Of a stretch of DNA of 64,000 nt, positions 1 through 13,250 are shown in pieces (the first letter of the stretch is position 1; each line of letters opens with the position of its first letter). Below the pieces are notes generated by a model that saw only the letters and a program-made list of their open reading frames with translations, made no database searches and had not been told where the DNA came from. This stretch comes from Syngnathus acus (taxonomy: Eukaryota; Chordata; Actinopteri; Syngnathiformes; Syngnathidae), in the NCBI RefSeq assembly GCF_901709675.1, contig NC_051100.1:1366001-1430000 (forward strand), written 5' to 3'. The position numbers and the translations under genes are program-made.

Positions 1-524
1 TAAGCAAGTGGGATTAGAATACCCTCCACTGGGACTGGCAAAGTCAGACTTTTTAGAATTGTACAAAAGCCAACGGAATTCTCCGGAGAAGCCACTGATG
101 AACAACATACATACGTCTAAAGTGAGGTGTCGGGTCACTTAAAAGAGCCGGTGCTTTCAAATGAATTGTGTTTGCCTGTGAGGAGAGCAGATAAATGGCG
201 GCTGGTGTTGAGAGCGTATACGCAACGTTGGGTGGCGTCAGCAGGTTTCACACTGCTGGCCTTTGCATGTTTGCAGCTGGCTTGATGCAGCTGTCGGCCC
301 GTGATTGATGACTATCATCATTTAAAGTGTAAAAGAAAACGTCTCTGTGAAGGCAGACATGATGAAGTGCCGCCTGCTGGCGCTCGCCGAGACACGCTCG
401 GTGCTTCTTCCCTCCCCTTGTTTCTACTTCAGTGCCCCCCCGTCCATTCTTCTTTGCTTTATTCTCCCTCGCTGTTTACTCTTTGCTGTGCTCCCTCCTG
501 TATCTTATTATGTCCATCTACTAC

Positions 525-600
525 GGCGGTGCGCAACATACAGCCCGCGGGCCGTATAAGGCCCATGAGAGGATCTGAGAGAACCTACAAAACATTAGAG
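525..600 (+). mobile_element. Possible hAT-type transposon or MITE remnant
   Basis: The segment reads as a 'not-here' style phrase: GCGCAAC, then CCCGCGGGCCGTATAAGGCC, then CATGAGAGGATC. This resembles the GC-rich 'cggcccgcgggccgcatgcggccc' signature often met in vertebrate hAT-like repeats. No terminal inverted repeats or 8-base target duplication could be defined. The match is from memory of the pattern only and could be coincidental. Confidence 0.25.
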
Positions 601-3600
601 AAACAGTCCCCAAAAAAACTTCACCTACGTATATGCTGTATGTGCACAATATAAAAGAGACACAAACTAAATATAGGGTAGGTCTACTTAAGAGTTTTTA
701 GGTCATGAAATAAAAAATGTCAACAATAAAATGCTGTGCAATAAACATGGCAGGCCAATTGTTGCCGATGTTGCTTTGTCCACCACAACATAGGACTTGA
801 CAAAATATCCTTTGTTCGTTTTGGTATGAAACATTTTGGCAGTGTAATAGTACAAATTCATTTGACTCTGAATCTTCATCTGATTTTAAAGGCTATGGGT
901 CATTTGGTAGTTCCAACACAAAATATGTTGTAAGTGTAGTAATATTTAAAGTGGTAGTCCTAACTCTATATTCTCCACCTAATGCTACTATTTGTTTTCT
1001 TCATTTTACTGTTTACACTTACCTCTGATAATTTGGGACATCAAAATTCATCCGTATATATCCGCTGAGTGCTTGGACGCATACCTCGCCGGCCGGCCGG
1101 CCTGCCTGACAGTGACATATTATTCATGCTGTCTTTTGCAATGTGATATCTTCAAATTTGCCACCTTGTTAAGCTTTGATTAATGCGATTCCATTTCAGC
1201 AAAGTAATTGGCTTGGCCCTGTTGCGAGCGATACACAAGGCGCTGCGCCGGAACAAACGCCCGCAACATGGTAATGAGGCAATGAGTTTGTTCTGTGGAT
1301 GTCGGCAAGTGACAGTTATTAATGATTGTTATGATAAACAGACGAGCGCTGAAGGAGGGGGTCGCCCGGATGAGTGGGACCAGACTGACAGTTTAAAAAT
1401 AAGGCTCACTGGAAAGTAGCAGAGAAGTAATGCGATGTTAGGAAAACAATCATGCAGGTTGTCAGAAGAAGAGGTGTAATTACGCAGCGACGGCGGCCTG
1501 TCGGGGGAGGAGCCACGAGAATATGATGTACAACTTCAATTGGATCATCGTTTTACTGCTTTCTGAGAACACAAAGGTAGTGTGTGTGAGAGCGTCCGTG
1601 CACCCGCAGCTGTGTTATGATAGCTTTGGTCTCCTGTGAAGACGGGTGACCCTGTAAATGTTCCTCTTGTTTTTTTGTCGTCCAAACATGGACGATGAAC
1701 TTGTCACTGCTCAGTGTCAAAAGTCCACACGGCTTGTTTAAACAATGTGAACACGCGTCAAGACGAACATCAGCCAAGCTTTTATTTCCATAGAGCATAA
1801 CAACCCCTTTGGATATTAATAGCTCGTTAAATGGTCATTATCAGACCTAATTGGGTCATCTATTACTGTCGTTCAAGGGACAGGCCTGAACCAAAACTGT
1901 ACTTATGTTTAATTGTATCCTCATGCCAGTCTTTGATTTTTTGTATTTTATTGCTAATAATCCAGTGTGCATTTTAATCCAAAACATTTGGTACTTTTCC
2001 AACATATCTTCTCCTGATCTCAAAAAGTGCAGTAAGAGGAAGACTCTCAAGTTTGCAAAACTGAAAACAAAACAAAATGGCGGCTATACAAAACTGATCA
2101 TGCTTTTAAAAGAATTGAAAGTAGCAGTTTGAAAACTTGCACTTTCTAAAAACTCCTTGTGGCTTTCTTTAAGCGCTCACAAAATAAAAACACCTTTGAG
2201 CCATTTGTAATGTAATTCTGTCTAAGTTTGGGTATGTTCCTTTTGTCCGTCGTCCATTCCCGGCTTGAACTTTAGGTGACATTTAACCTGTCTGTGCGCA
2301 CGGCTTGTCAGGAAAAGACCTGCTATGGGGAATGTGACGATTAGATGACTTTGTCGACCTTGCTGTGAACTCTTGTCTGGTGTTGATTTAGTGAGGCATG
2401 GAGATCAAAGCCATCCCACTCAGCTTTTTGCCGGGAGGGCTGTCGACAGACGCAACGCCAGTGTGAACAAAACCAATCACCGGCCAACTCCCAGCATGTT
2501 CCGAGGTCAGCCAAGGAATCAAATTTACAGTTAAGACGTTGCCACATGCAAAAGCAAAATCGTAAAAATGTTTAGTTGTCTTAAAGTGAAAATCACCAAG
2601 GCTACTGGATTGCTGAAATGTTTTTGTATCCAGTCACGTCAAACATTGGGAATACACTGAGAGGCCCTAACCATCAAAGGGCGGGGTAACTTTTCCATTG
2701 TGACTCTAAAGATGACAAAAACAAATTTGTTTGGCTGCATCTTTATCTGGATATGCACAAAAAATGCAATGCTTTGGCGCCACCACTGCGCAGTGTCTTT
2801 TTTTGTGTACTCCACAAGGTTTTCTGTGGTTTTATAGAATCTGTCCAATAAGATGGCGTCAGAAGACTTTATTTGTCCAAATTTAGCCAATTTACAACCG
2901 TAACCCACTGTAGCATATCGTCCCTTATCCTCTCAATGACATAGCTGAAAAAGAGTTTTAATTTCAGTGCTGGACAACCTCACTTCCTTTTTAAGGTTAA
3001 TTACAGATGGAAATAGCACATCGCTGCAGTCATGAATCAAATAATTAAGGCCCAAAATGTCCGCCAGCTCCAATCCTATGATGAGTCAGTGTTGTGATTA
3101 GAGGGAGGCTGTCCACTAGCTAAAATTGTTTGACCAAACTAGTCAACATGTCAGTCATGCTGTGGAAATGGATTATGCGTCGATGGCCAGCGACGCCGCG
3201 GGCACGGCGGTGCGGTGTCGAATAACGGGAAAAAGACTTGTCATTCGGTAATGGTTTTATTTGGCGCTAAGTAGCCTGATTGGAATTTTGGGCTCCCACG
3301 TCATCCGTTATCCAAGTTTTCCAACACGCTGTCATCGTTGACAGCTGGATTATCATTTTTCTGTTGCCCGACAATTGAAATGACAGCGCTTTAGCAAATT
3401 TGGAAGAGACAAAGGAGAAGGCGGCTCTCCGACAGGAAATGTGCCGCCAACATTTGTGTGCTCTGGGTGTTAGGAAGCGAGAAGTCCTGCTTTCTGTCTT
3501 GCTCGCCGGGAATACGACTTTTCCAGATTGTCCAAATATGCACAAAACGGGACAGCGCACTTGATGAATGAACTGCTTAAACTGTTTCTACATACCTTAA

Positions 3601-4084
3601 AACATTCCTGAGTGATGCTGGAAAGCCAACTTCGACCAAGAATGATTATTTAAAAAAATTAAAAGATAAAAGGTTACTGGAAGTAGTTTTTGGTATTTAC
3701 TGTGGTTTTCTATTAACTTCAGATTGTCAACAGAAGTTGGGGGGAGCGACGCAGAGTTAGTTTGCAGTGTTTAGCTAACAAAGGAGTTGAATCTATCTTG
3801 CCACTTTTCTTCTTTTCTCCACAAGTATCTTTGCTACGGCTTAAATAGAGTGTTTTGCCATCTCTGCTCATTTTACATCCCCAGATTTGAAATGACAAGT
3901 TAGTTTGAACACAAACAGTGTCCAGTGTGTGTTGTGTTATGTTGGCCCGCCTCCCCATTTCCAAGCTGCCTGCATCTTGGCGCTGTCACACCGCATCCCT
4001 TCACGCTTCCATTCGTTTTTCCTTTTGAAGGCTGCGATTCCAGGCCATATGGAGCCCATCCCTTTGTCTTCTTTTTCTTCTTCT

Positions 4085-4215
4085 TCTCGAGCTATCGCAT
4101 CACGGCGTCCCTCGCCGGGGCCCGGCTCTGGCGTGCGGGGTCTGCTCTGCGACTGTCAACCCGTGCTAGCTTCCTGTTTGTTGACATGTGAAGCCAGGCG
4201 GCGTACTGTAGGCCC
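4085..4215. other. Short CpG-rich patch
   Basis: The patch has about ten CpG dinucleotides in roughly 130 bases (CTCGAG, ATCGCATCACGGCG, CTCGCCGGGGCCCGG and GTGCGGGG), in clear contrast to its flanks. It could be a small unmethylated regulatory patch. No TATA box, Kozak start or splice donor is evident beside it. Confidence 0.35.
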
Positions 4216-5929
4216 GATGTTGGAGCTCACTTACAATTAAGTTGAGACGACACTGACACGGTGGGGAGGTTATCGGGGAGGGGGGGCAGCTGCGTTCCTT
4301 TGCTATTTAAAGCAGTTTTTACGTGCTTGTTGATCCAACGGTGAAAGAATGCATGCACTTGACGTTTTGAGGAGGTGAAGGACAAGAAGAGGCTATGTTG
4401 GAATACCGCGGCGAATGCGAGCTACCTTGTTGGCTGTGCATCAACACTACCCCCTTCCTCCAAACTTCTCGAAATTCCCAAAGTCCTTTTGCTTTCAAAA
4501 TGACTCTAGTCAAAGTCGGTATTAGCCGAGAGCTAAAACGACCTAAAAAGACCTTTGCTAGCTTTTGTTTTAACAACGCTATTAATCCTCGGTGACCATC
4601 ACCTAAATCAGTCGTCATGAATTTGATGTAGCGTCACTATCAGCAAAACCTTTTTGCGTCAACAAAAGTGCTAATTGAGCCATCGCAGATGGCAAAAGAC
4701 TTAACTTTGCTCAGTGTAGCGGAGTGACACCTGTATGCTGACTCCTGCACGCCATCAACTTAATCCCATCACATGACAGCAAAGGCCACCGGGGGAGAGA
4801 GGCCCGAATGGGAGGACGGAGTGCAGCCAGGAATATTTTCATGAATGTCAAACAAACTATTTGTTAAAACTACGCAGGGATATAGGGAACAAATGAATAA
4901 ATAATCTCAGTCCAAAATATTTGAACGCGTACGACCATGTTACGTGTTGCCTGACAAGTTACTCGTCGATGAGTGATATCATACATGAAAGCCGGTGTAA
5001 TATGACTAATGGGTGCTTAGGGAATTCGCAAGGGCCGTATCTTGCGGTGGGAACATGTTGATGGTGATTGATTTTTTCCCCAAGATGACGGGTCAACCCA
5101 GGTCAGCTCTTGCTCGTCTTCAAACAACGCTGCGAACCGCTTCGCTATATTTCACAACCTGAGAAACCAGATGTGGGAACGAGATGAGAGAAAGTGTTTT
5201 TTTGCCTCAAGGCCAAAGCTAACATGGTTCCTTTAGAGGAAAAAAAAGATGCCACCCTGACTTTGAACTTATTTTAATTCAAAGAAAAGTCTTATTCTGA
5301 TAAAAATGCAATTATGGCTCCAGTCATCTGTTCCTGGTCCGTATTTCGTTATGAGGTCACGGCTAGTTTTCATTTGCGACATTTCTAAGTTTGTTTGAGC
5401 AGACAACTAATTTTATGTTTTTCTCGGCTCTTTCTAGCCGACACGAACTACTTCTAAGGTATATTTTATATTAAGTTGTCCTGCATGTAGTTCATCTTTT
5501 ATAAGAACAAGAAAGCAATGCTTTGGATTGTGAGTATTTTCATTTTTTCTCCTCCCCCAAAAAGTGATTATTGGCAGTAACAATATTGTAAGCTGCTTTC
5601 TAGCTTTGTTCTGATAAAATAGCAATTACAACAGCTTCTAAACTCTTCAGTGGGTGTCATTGAATATTTGCAAATGAAGTGAACTGATTGAACTGCAATT
5701 CCGCTTTGCATGAATGAGTCATGACACATTTATCCACAAAATAGCCAAACGGTACCACCTCACCTGAACCATATACCATGTTGAAGCAAACTTAACTGTG
5801 CTTGGTGGAAATGTAACCTTTAAGAATATCACCCAGTCATCCAGTCACTATTATAGCACTACCGAAATAGCCTCATAGAGTTCCATAGCTCAGCCATCTG
5901 CTTGCCGTGTTTACTGTGCTCACCATCAG

Positions 5930-6110
5930 AGAGTGCGTATTAATCATGCTTGCACAAGTGTCTTAATTACTCCCAATGTAGCTGCTCCCTCCAGAACCCG
6001 GCAGATGACCTTTCCTTCCCTGCTCTTTGACGCCATTAATCATCCCTAATCAACGACGTCAAAGTGGAGGGAAGAAGGGCCACGCGGTGCTTCCGAACAC
6101 TGCCCACGGC
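5930..6110. promoter_or_regulatory. Candidate conserved non-coding element
   Basis: Unique sequence with several homeodomain-type cores in a short span: TTAATCATG, CTTAATTACT and CATTAATCATCCCTAATC. The last contains paired GATTA-type sites usable by bicoid/OTX-class factors. A CRE-like ACGACGTCAAAG follows at about 6053-6064. The density of TAAT cores and the CRE suggest an enhancer. Conservation is not measured here, so this rests on motif content only. Confidence 0.4.
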
Positions 6111-9100
6111 CGCTGCCACAAACGGGTCTTTATTAATAGCCCACATACATAAACACGAAAAAATACCGCACCGCTAAAATACCCAGAATTTGCCAGAAAA
6201 TGTCCTTCTAAACTCACACTAGGCAAGATCAGGAGAGGATATTCAGCTCATCTTGGCAATTTTTTATTAAAACGGTATTCAGAGATGACCAAGTTTTCAA
6301 CTGTTTTTCAACGATTCTGTGCTAATGATTTTTCAAGTGTAAGATACTTCAGCAATTGTCATGTGTCCCCCCTGCCCCATCATATATGAACATGAGCATA
6401 TTTTTTACTAAGTTTATATTACTTGGGCCATTATCGTGACGATAGCATACCTAGCTAGCTATCCCCGAAAATGCATTTTCCCTGGATACCACAATTTACA
6501 GAACAGCTTGGCATCTTCATTTAATTTCCCAAGCAACGAAGTGACGCCATGAACCAGCCCGCCAAGAATCCAGAAGCCTGTTAGCTTGCGAATTAACTGG
6601 TGGCTAGCACCTCTTGTAGCGGCATCAAAGGCCCTGAGTGGGATACCAGGCTTTAAGCGGATATATTTGCGTACAAGGTTGAACATGTAGACATAAGAAA
6701 GTGGCTTGATGAAGTAGCATCTATTTACAAAGGGTTGTGGTTTCATTCAATGGTCACGCTCACAGTGTTGGAGAAGCAAAAGCACGCTCGCTGTTAACGT
6801 TCTACTCGATAGTGTCAAATTTACAGGATTTCTTTTTTCACTACACGGGGGACTCTGAAGTGCACTGTTATTTTTAATTGCTATTTATCTCAATCTCAGG
6901 AGGTGCTTATGTTTTTTTGCTATTACTTTACAACAAGCGTGCAAGCCCAGGGTTTTAGTTAGTTGTAAAAAAAAAAAAAAAGTATTCTTTGGTATTATTT
7001 AGCCTTGTAGATAGATGAGAAAAGCTTGAAGGTGACTTTTCCACTGATGTCATATTGTCGCTGCCTCACATCCGGCATGAAACCGGAGACCCGCAAGGCC
7101 TAGCATATACACTTATAGACGGTGTGACATTGATGGCTGACACTGATTCATAGTCGTCACTTGACTGATATGTCTAAGTGGCCGGCACATGCGGGGGAGG
7201 CGAGCCGCTATGGCTTTGCGGGGCTTTTAACATTTCACATCTTGTTGGGGCCTGCCAATACAGATTGACAAGTGGAGTTTGTGTCGTAGCAGGTAACTGG
7301 CATGCACGCCCCCCCCCATGTGCTGACTGAAAGCTTAATATATCATTTGTCAGTCAAGGATGGGCTTTCATTCAGCCATGGCATGCCTTCCACTCAGATG
7401 CCACTCAGGGCATTGATTTCATGCAGAGGGGAATATTTAGCAGGCTCACACTGGATTTTATTTTTTTTTTTTAGACTTCTTCATTACAGCAATGCTACTC
7501 GTCGTCAACGTTTTCTTGAAAAGTGTCAATGTGTGCAGATGCGTTTCCGTAACTTTGGATAATCTTGCATCACTTTCACGCAAAAATGGACAAAACACCA
7601 CTTCAAAGTTCTATAATAGTTTTATGACTGGCCACAAATTGCCGTCATAAATTTTTTATCCTTTTTAATTTACGGCCATAAATCAAATGTGCTCTGCGCT
7701 GTAAATGGGATTGCTCCATACTTTTGGCATGCGGCAATCTGCCTTTTGGATCTCTGAAAAACAGACAGCACACAGAAGGTAGAGCATTAATTTGGGGCTA
7801 TAAATTATGCACTTACTTTTATAATGTCAAGCCATAAATAAAGTGGATGCATCACCCATTGAAATTATGCATCGGAGATGAATAGGGAGGCTGTGATGGA
7901 TTGCCCATCTCAAACAATGTGATCTATTTTAGTTTGCTCCCCAGACGTTTCTAAAGGGACTGTTTGAAGTACTGTACATAGAAAGTTCCTTACTTAGGTC
8001 ACTCTTTGTTTTTGTCTTTTTCTATTGTAACATTTAGCTGCCAGGCCAACAGTGTTGTCTGATTAGTTGAGAGAGGTCCATCATGAATAGACGTACATAC
8101 AAGTCTCAAGAACGGAGAGAAGCCAATTTGATTTGAAAATAGTCTTTTAAGGTCAAAATAGTTCTTTGTCATGGTCTCTTAATTTAGGAATTCCCGTTTG
8201 AGTTATCTGTTGAATGTGTTCGGACAGCTCGTAATGTTTTTCCCTTGACTGCATTGATGTGTTTTTCCTCAACAATTAAGTTAAATAGCATGATCAATAC
8301 CAAGGCACAGGTGGAAAAATAATCCAACCTTCACCGTACTTTGCGTATATATATTATTTACAAAATACTGAAGATAAGTTGTGTACAATCACAGCCACAT
8401 TTTTGCCTCAAAATGTAAGAATCCAACACAATAAAGTGGCAAAATAAAATGCGGTAGAGATTTTTACAAACAAAATCACTGTTGTCACTTTTGCACCATA
8501 ATAAATAATTTATATAGGACTTTGAATCAGCCTTAAATGAGAATATTGCAAAAGTATTTAAATGTTTTCCTAATTGATTTTCTTAAAATAATGAGAGCAA
8601 TTTTGCTAATTAAATCAATACTGTGTTTTTCTACGTCCCCGGGTGATTTCCAGCTATAAAAAGACCCAGCAAATAAAAATTCAAAATGTGACCAGGGTAG
8701 GAATCATTTGGGTCTTAATTATATGTAATTATATAATTAAAGGGAAGCTCTCTGTGTGTTCGAGTAAGCACTTTCCTGCCACATGTCATGCCGCAATGGA
8801 ACACATATGGTCCCAAACGCAAAGCACCGTTGGCAATGCTTTCTGCTTCTGTGTTAAAGACAGCTTGAGGAACATGCAGAAAAATGAACCAGACATGAAT
8901 ATCCACGTCACTCTCGTTCTGGTTCTGACCATGATGTAGTGCTCCTACCCAGTTATTGTGACGCTGCAAATGTGGTTTGGATGTCAAATACGGTACCGCA
9001 GGGGCAAAAAAAGTTGACTGTGTGTTCTAATATGGCCTCTCAATAAATACATTTTTACTTTCTATTTACAACGTGTAGTTGGACAGAGTGAAAATGTCGT

Positions 9101-10790
9101 CAGAAGCCTTGAATTGATCACAATTCCCTGTAAAATATAAATTGTCTTTTGTCGAAACTGCCTTGGTCATACAGTCAATCCAATTATTTATGCAAGCTCT
9201 TTCTGAATGTCCTGTGTACATAACTATTGAGATCTTGAATTTTCCGTGATGATGCCGTTGTAAGGAAAGGCTTTATTGCAACAAGACTAACGTCACAGTA
9301 TTGGTTTGGAGCAAGCAGTGAGAACACATGGTTTCACGGGCCATTGGAATAGCATAAAATGGGAAAAATCTTCCGGGAAACCAACCCGTAATGTTCACTT
9401 GCTGATATTCTTAAGCTACTATGTGACGCCACATAAGCTTTAAAGTTATGTCTCATCGCAAGGTTATTAAACATGTTGCAGTCAAGTCATCGGAACTACT
9501 GATCCCTCCTTTTTTTTCCCCGCTTGCTTCGCCGGCGTTTGACGCTCCCACTCCTGACATTACTGTCTGTTTTGTGACACCACATCCTTCCCCTCCCGAT
9601 GTCAGTCTCAAGACAACACCATGTTTTCATAAAGTATTTCCAGTTGACCCAATTCCCCCCCACTGGATAATAAGACCTGACACTTGACGGTAAATATCTC
9701 TCAGGGCTTCATTACCCCTTTCTTGCTGCCATAAATCCATCCAACAGAGACACATTCACTCAAAGTTGCCATACAGGTGTGTGCATCCAAGTTCACACAC
9801 TACAATAAACTATCTTTTTATGGAGCAGAGCCTCCTGCAGTCGGGAGATTGTACTATTTTTGTGAGGATGCAGACTTGGTGGACACGTATCTCAGAATAG
9901 TTCATCATTTGGAGACTTTATGGCTGCGATGCTAGACGCTTTATTGTTGCGGGCGCTGTCGGACTACAGTATATCCATGTCTGCAAAGCCGAGCTGCCCT
10001 TGCCACAAAGTCAACAGTCTGCTGGCCTGAAGTCGGCGTCCCTGCCCCGATGATTTAAGACTGCACTTACCAAAGGCTCCTTCTCTTTTCTCTGAGAGCT
10101 GTCACTCTTATGTGTAATTTGTCCTGCTGAAAGAAGAACAAGAGAGGGCGGGCAAAAAAAAAACCCCGGGGAAAACATGGGAAAAAAAATCCCAAACCAA
10201 ACTGTGAATAATGAGCGGTTGTTAACTTTTGAGACGGAGCAAGCAAAGCGAAACACAAAACACTCCGGCGAGAGAACTGTAATTACCTACAAAGCCTGCG
10301 AGTGTACTCGAGTTGGAGGGATTGTTATCGTGTGTGCCTGCGAATGACCTTTCATGTCTTTACCACGTCGCTAGGCCACAACTCTGAGGGAAGCACACGT
10401 TTGCAGTTCCTTGGAATCTCCTAGCGGGAAGCTCAGGGAACTGAATGTACCTTGACGTCGGAGTGCTTCAAAATGGACTGAAACATTCAGTTGGTGACTC
10501 CATATGTGAGGTCATTCTCATTCCAGGATCATCTCTGACACATCTATACTTTTTTCTCAGAGCTCGTGCATAGAAATTGGTGCGTGTTAATATTCGGGCA
10601 GGTGCAAGCCTCGTTTAGCGTGTTTGGGAATTTGGTAGACTGCACTTGACCGCTGGGCCAGAGTCTCCTAGCTTCTTAACATAACATGATACTCGCATGT
10701 TATTATACGTACCCTATGTGTTACAGGTGGTGTATTAAAAGCCCTCGTTAAAGTGAAGAGACTGTTTGAAGAGTTTTTATTGTTACTGTA
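6111..10790. other. Intergenic stretch without a recognised gene
   Basis: No supportable gene. Short A and T tracts interrupt moderately AT-rich unique DNA (for example 6967-6981 and 7459-7472). Opposed short open frames at 8643-8987 overlap on the two strands and look like chance. Nothing resembles a tRNA, a long repeat or a retroelement. Confidence 0.6.
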
Positions 10791-10911
10791 GTTGGCCGGC
10801 GACAAGTCCAGGGTGTACCCTGACCCTCTCAGCCAAAGTCATGTGGTATATTGTATTGGCTCCAGCCCAGCCACCTTCTTGGTGTGGATAAGCCCTTTAG
10901 AAAATGGATGG
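10791..10911 (+). mobile_element. Degenerate fish SINE-like repeat, 3' half
   Basis: Reads GTTGGCCGGCGACAAGTCC, then GGGTGTACCCTGACCCTCTC, then TTGGCTCCAGCCCAGCCACC, and ends GGATAAGCCCTTTAGAAAATGGATGG. Block for block this matches the reverse complement of the body and tail of the full copy at 62781-63139, so the element lies on the plus strand here. The tRNA-like head is missing and the copy is visibly decayed, so it is an old 5'-truncated insertion. Confidence 0.75.
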
Positions 10912-12045
10912 TAAATGTTTGACTAGTTGTATGATGATGGCAGTTTGTAATGTGGGACAAAAATAATTCATCATAGTTTTGATTGTAGTCTAAAATGACT
11001 TTGTGGTTATAGTCGATGATGATGGACCCATTCAGATGTATGAATTGCAGCACAATACCCCGCTAAACCCCAAATTTAATTTGATCTCCGTTACCTTAAA
11101 GACCACCCATAGGAAGACGGATTACCTAACGATACCCGACCCCGACAAATGGACGCATTACTACCATAGGATGACAGATAACGCAGAGCCAGCAGAAGCG
11201 CGGCACGAGAAGCTCCCCGCTTGTGAGCCTCGCTGCCACCGACTGACTTTTTAAAGATTTATTCCATCAGTCAAGTAATTAACATGATTTATGGCACTAG
11301 GGTGACTGTTAGTGAGACAACAAAGGGGTCGGAGGGGGAGCTTTCCTCCCCCCGAGGAGATGCTATCAGGTGTTTTCTGCTGTGCTTGCAGTGCAGTCCG
11401 CATGCAGTTGTAAATTTAACCATTCTGCATTGAGGAGCGACAACTCCAACCCTACTCCCGCCTTCTCCTACTCACCCCCAATTCACAGAAGGTCACAAGT
11501 TCACCTCTTGGCTTGAACTGTTAAAAACCTGAGGGATGAACTTCTGACCTCCACTAGTGTAAAAAAGGAGAAGGATGAATGTGTTTTTAGGAGAGGCCAG
11601 TCGGAGGGTGTAGTAAAAGGCAGGGACTGAGCTTAACTTCTTCCAAATGTATGCCGCAGAGACTGTCCCGAAAGGATGAGCCGAAGTTTGGGTTCAAGTA
11701 GCGGAAAAAATTTTTTGGAATCAGATGTCCTTTGGTTGGAACTAGACCTGTGTAAATGCGGATCAAACTATGAAATCAGATCAAATAGCTTTTTGCTAAT
11801 ACTGACGTCCGGAAATGTTCATAAGTCCTTTCAAAGATTTTCTGCCTTACACACATAGGACCGAGAAATCATGAAAGCGCCTTTCGCTACTTGCACCAAA
11901 TCAAAATTGGATACGTTGAACGGGGCGGTATAAATCTTCACAGTCTCTCACCACTAACATAGATCAAATAATCAGCAAGACAAGGTCAATCACAAAAGTG
12001 TTTTGGCATCTTGTTGCATCTTAATGACAGCATTTAATCTTCCCG
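10912..12045. other. Intergenic stretch with one small TAAT-rich element
   Basis: No gene is supported. At 11245-11310 a short block carries TTTATTCCATC, AAGTAATTAACATG and ATGATTTATGG. The last is an exact HOX-PBX type core. The rest is unremarkable unique sequence. Confidence 0.5.
11285..11294 (+). promoter_or_regulatory. Candidate HOX-PBX composite site
   Basis: TGATTTATGG matches the classical HOX-PBX heterodimer composite (TGAT half-site followed by TTATGG). It sits about 15 bases after an AAGTAATTAAC homeodomain core, which supports a small enhancer. A ten-base match alone is weak evidence. Confidence 0.35.
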
Positions 12046-12260
12046 TGAGAACGCTTCAGGCCTCATTCCCCGTCTGACTCTTCCCGGCAAAGACGCCGCG
12101 ATGGCAATATAGATATCGCCCGCGAGCGTTGGCAGCCGTCGCCGACTGCAAACAAACATTCGTTTGCAATCGCGCCTCATTCATCTGTCAAGCGGAATCA
12201 GGAGAACACCCGTCCCTGCTTTAACGAGACCGGCGCTTTCCCCGTGTTGTTGTCGCTCGC
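12046..12260. promoter_or_regulatory. CpG-rich candidate regulatory patch
   Basis: A block rich in CpG (AAGACGCCGCGATGG, ATATCGCCCGCGAGCG and CCGTCGCCGACTGC) between more AT-rich flanks. It also contains an imperfect palindrome around GCAAACAAACATTCGTTTGC. It may be an unmethylated regulatory element. No start codon with a plausible continuing frame or donor was found. Confidence 0.35.
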
Positions 12261-12620
12261 AGGCAAAAACGAATCCATATGAAGCGTTTCAGCTTCGCTC
12301 TGTTTACGTGCACTTTTGCGCCATCTGTAACCTCTATAAAAGACACACTTTCTTTAGGCCGCCTTGTTAAATGCCCACAAGCAGATTTTACGATCTGATA
12401 AAAGATGGCATTTACTGTCGACTAATTCACGACCTGACAAAATTGGCGATTGTGTATTGTCATATCAACACATCAGTGCTATCAGTGGGCTTTTGTTTCC
12501 CATCTTCTCAAAAAGTAACTAGCTTTAATTGCACTTGAAAAATGTTTCCACCGATATATAACTTTTGGATTGACCTGATAGTTTTTGGGGAACTGGATTC
12601 CCTTCTCGACCCTATTTTCT
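12261..12620. other. Intergenic stretch without a recognised gene
   Basis: Unique sequence between the CpG patch and the tRNA-derived repeat. No coding potential or regulatory cluster is evident. Confidence 0.5.
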
Positions 12621-12712
12621 GGTAACAAATTGGGCCCTGACCAAGAATGGAACCCGAGCCACGTGCATGAAAGGTAGCAGCACGCACCACTACACCACTC
12701 CACTACCATATT
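12621..12712 (-). mobile_element. tRNA-derived SINE head, distinct from the other family
   Basis: On the minus strand the segment folds in sequence terms like a tRNA. A box-A-like TGGTGTAGTGG (plus coordinates 12688-12698) is followed some 30 bases on by a box-B-like GGGTTCCATTC (12645-12655), with a body in between that reads like a tRNA anticodon arm. It differs from the tRNA-like head of the 62781-63139 family. Base changes in box B and the lack of a CCA-type end argue against a working tRNA gene. The tail is not defined. Confidence 0.5.
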
Positions 12713-13175
12713 TATCTTGTAGCGCGCAAATATTGGCTCAGCTTCTAATCTGTAGTGGCCATCTCTTATGAGTGACAGTGCCAACATGGAGGCCATCGAA
12801 GGGTGTTTGCATTTGGTCCCGTGTCACTAGCGTATATACACTCCTGTTGGCTGAAGGCGACCTAGCAGCCCGCTGAGGAATTCGGGCCTTGCTTGCATCT
12901 GCCGCATTGCGCGACAGCCGTGTTTGTTCATTAAGGATTTATGGCGTCTCGGAGCTTTGTTAATTGCCCGTTGTACTCCTACTTAATGTTGCCGCATTAG
13001 TTTTTATGTGCGTTGTAAAGATATACGTTTTGTTGTGTTCTAGGCAATGTCGGTGGCCTCTTTTATTAAAAGAACAGCGTTCGTTAAAAAAAATAACACA
13101 CGAAAGCGCTTGTCCTCTTACGTCATCACCCGCTAGATGATTTTTTCGGCAATGCGTGCACGTATATTAGGTTCA

Positions 13176-13250
13176 GGCAGCATGGCGGGGGAGTGGTTAG
13201 CGAATCGGTTTTACAGCAACTAGGTCAAAGGTTCAAATCGGAGAATCATA
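13176..13250 (+). mobile_element. Degenerate SINE head of the common fish repeat
   Basis: Reads GGCAGCATGGCGGGGGAG, then TGGTTAGCGAATCGG, then TTTTACAGCAACTAGGTC and GGTTCAAATCGG. This is the tRNA-like head (box A in TGGTTAGCG, box B in GGTTCAAATC) seen in the minus-strand copy ending at 63139. It lacks the body and tail, so it is a truncated or eroded copy. Confidence 0.6.

Larger units (their letters stand above)
1..5925. other. Intergenic stretch without a recognised gene
   Basis: No open frame here has a recognisable domain, and none is long enough to stand out from chance. The stretch is mixed-composition unique sequence. It holds a possible hAT-type repeat remnant near 525-600, a short CCGG-rich palindromic patch near 1089-1102 and a CpG-rich patch near 4085-4215. 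Few homeodomain-type TAAT clusters are visible, so this part looks less regulatory than the DNA further right. A small or fast-evolving non-coding RNA could be missed. Confidence 0.6.

Noticed and set aside
3195-3225. GGGCACGGCGGTGCGGTG resembling the SINE head
   Set aside because: Neither box A nor box B continues and no body or tail follows, so similarity is accidental.
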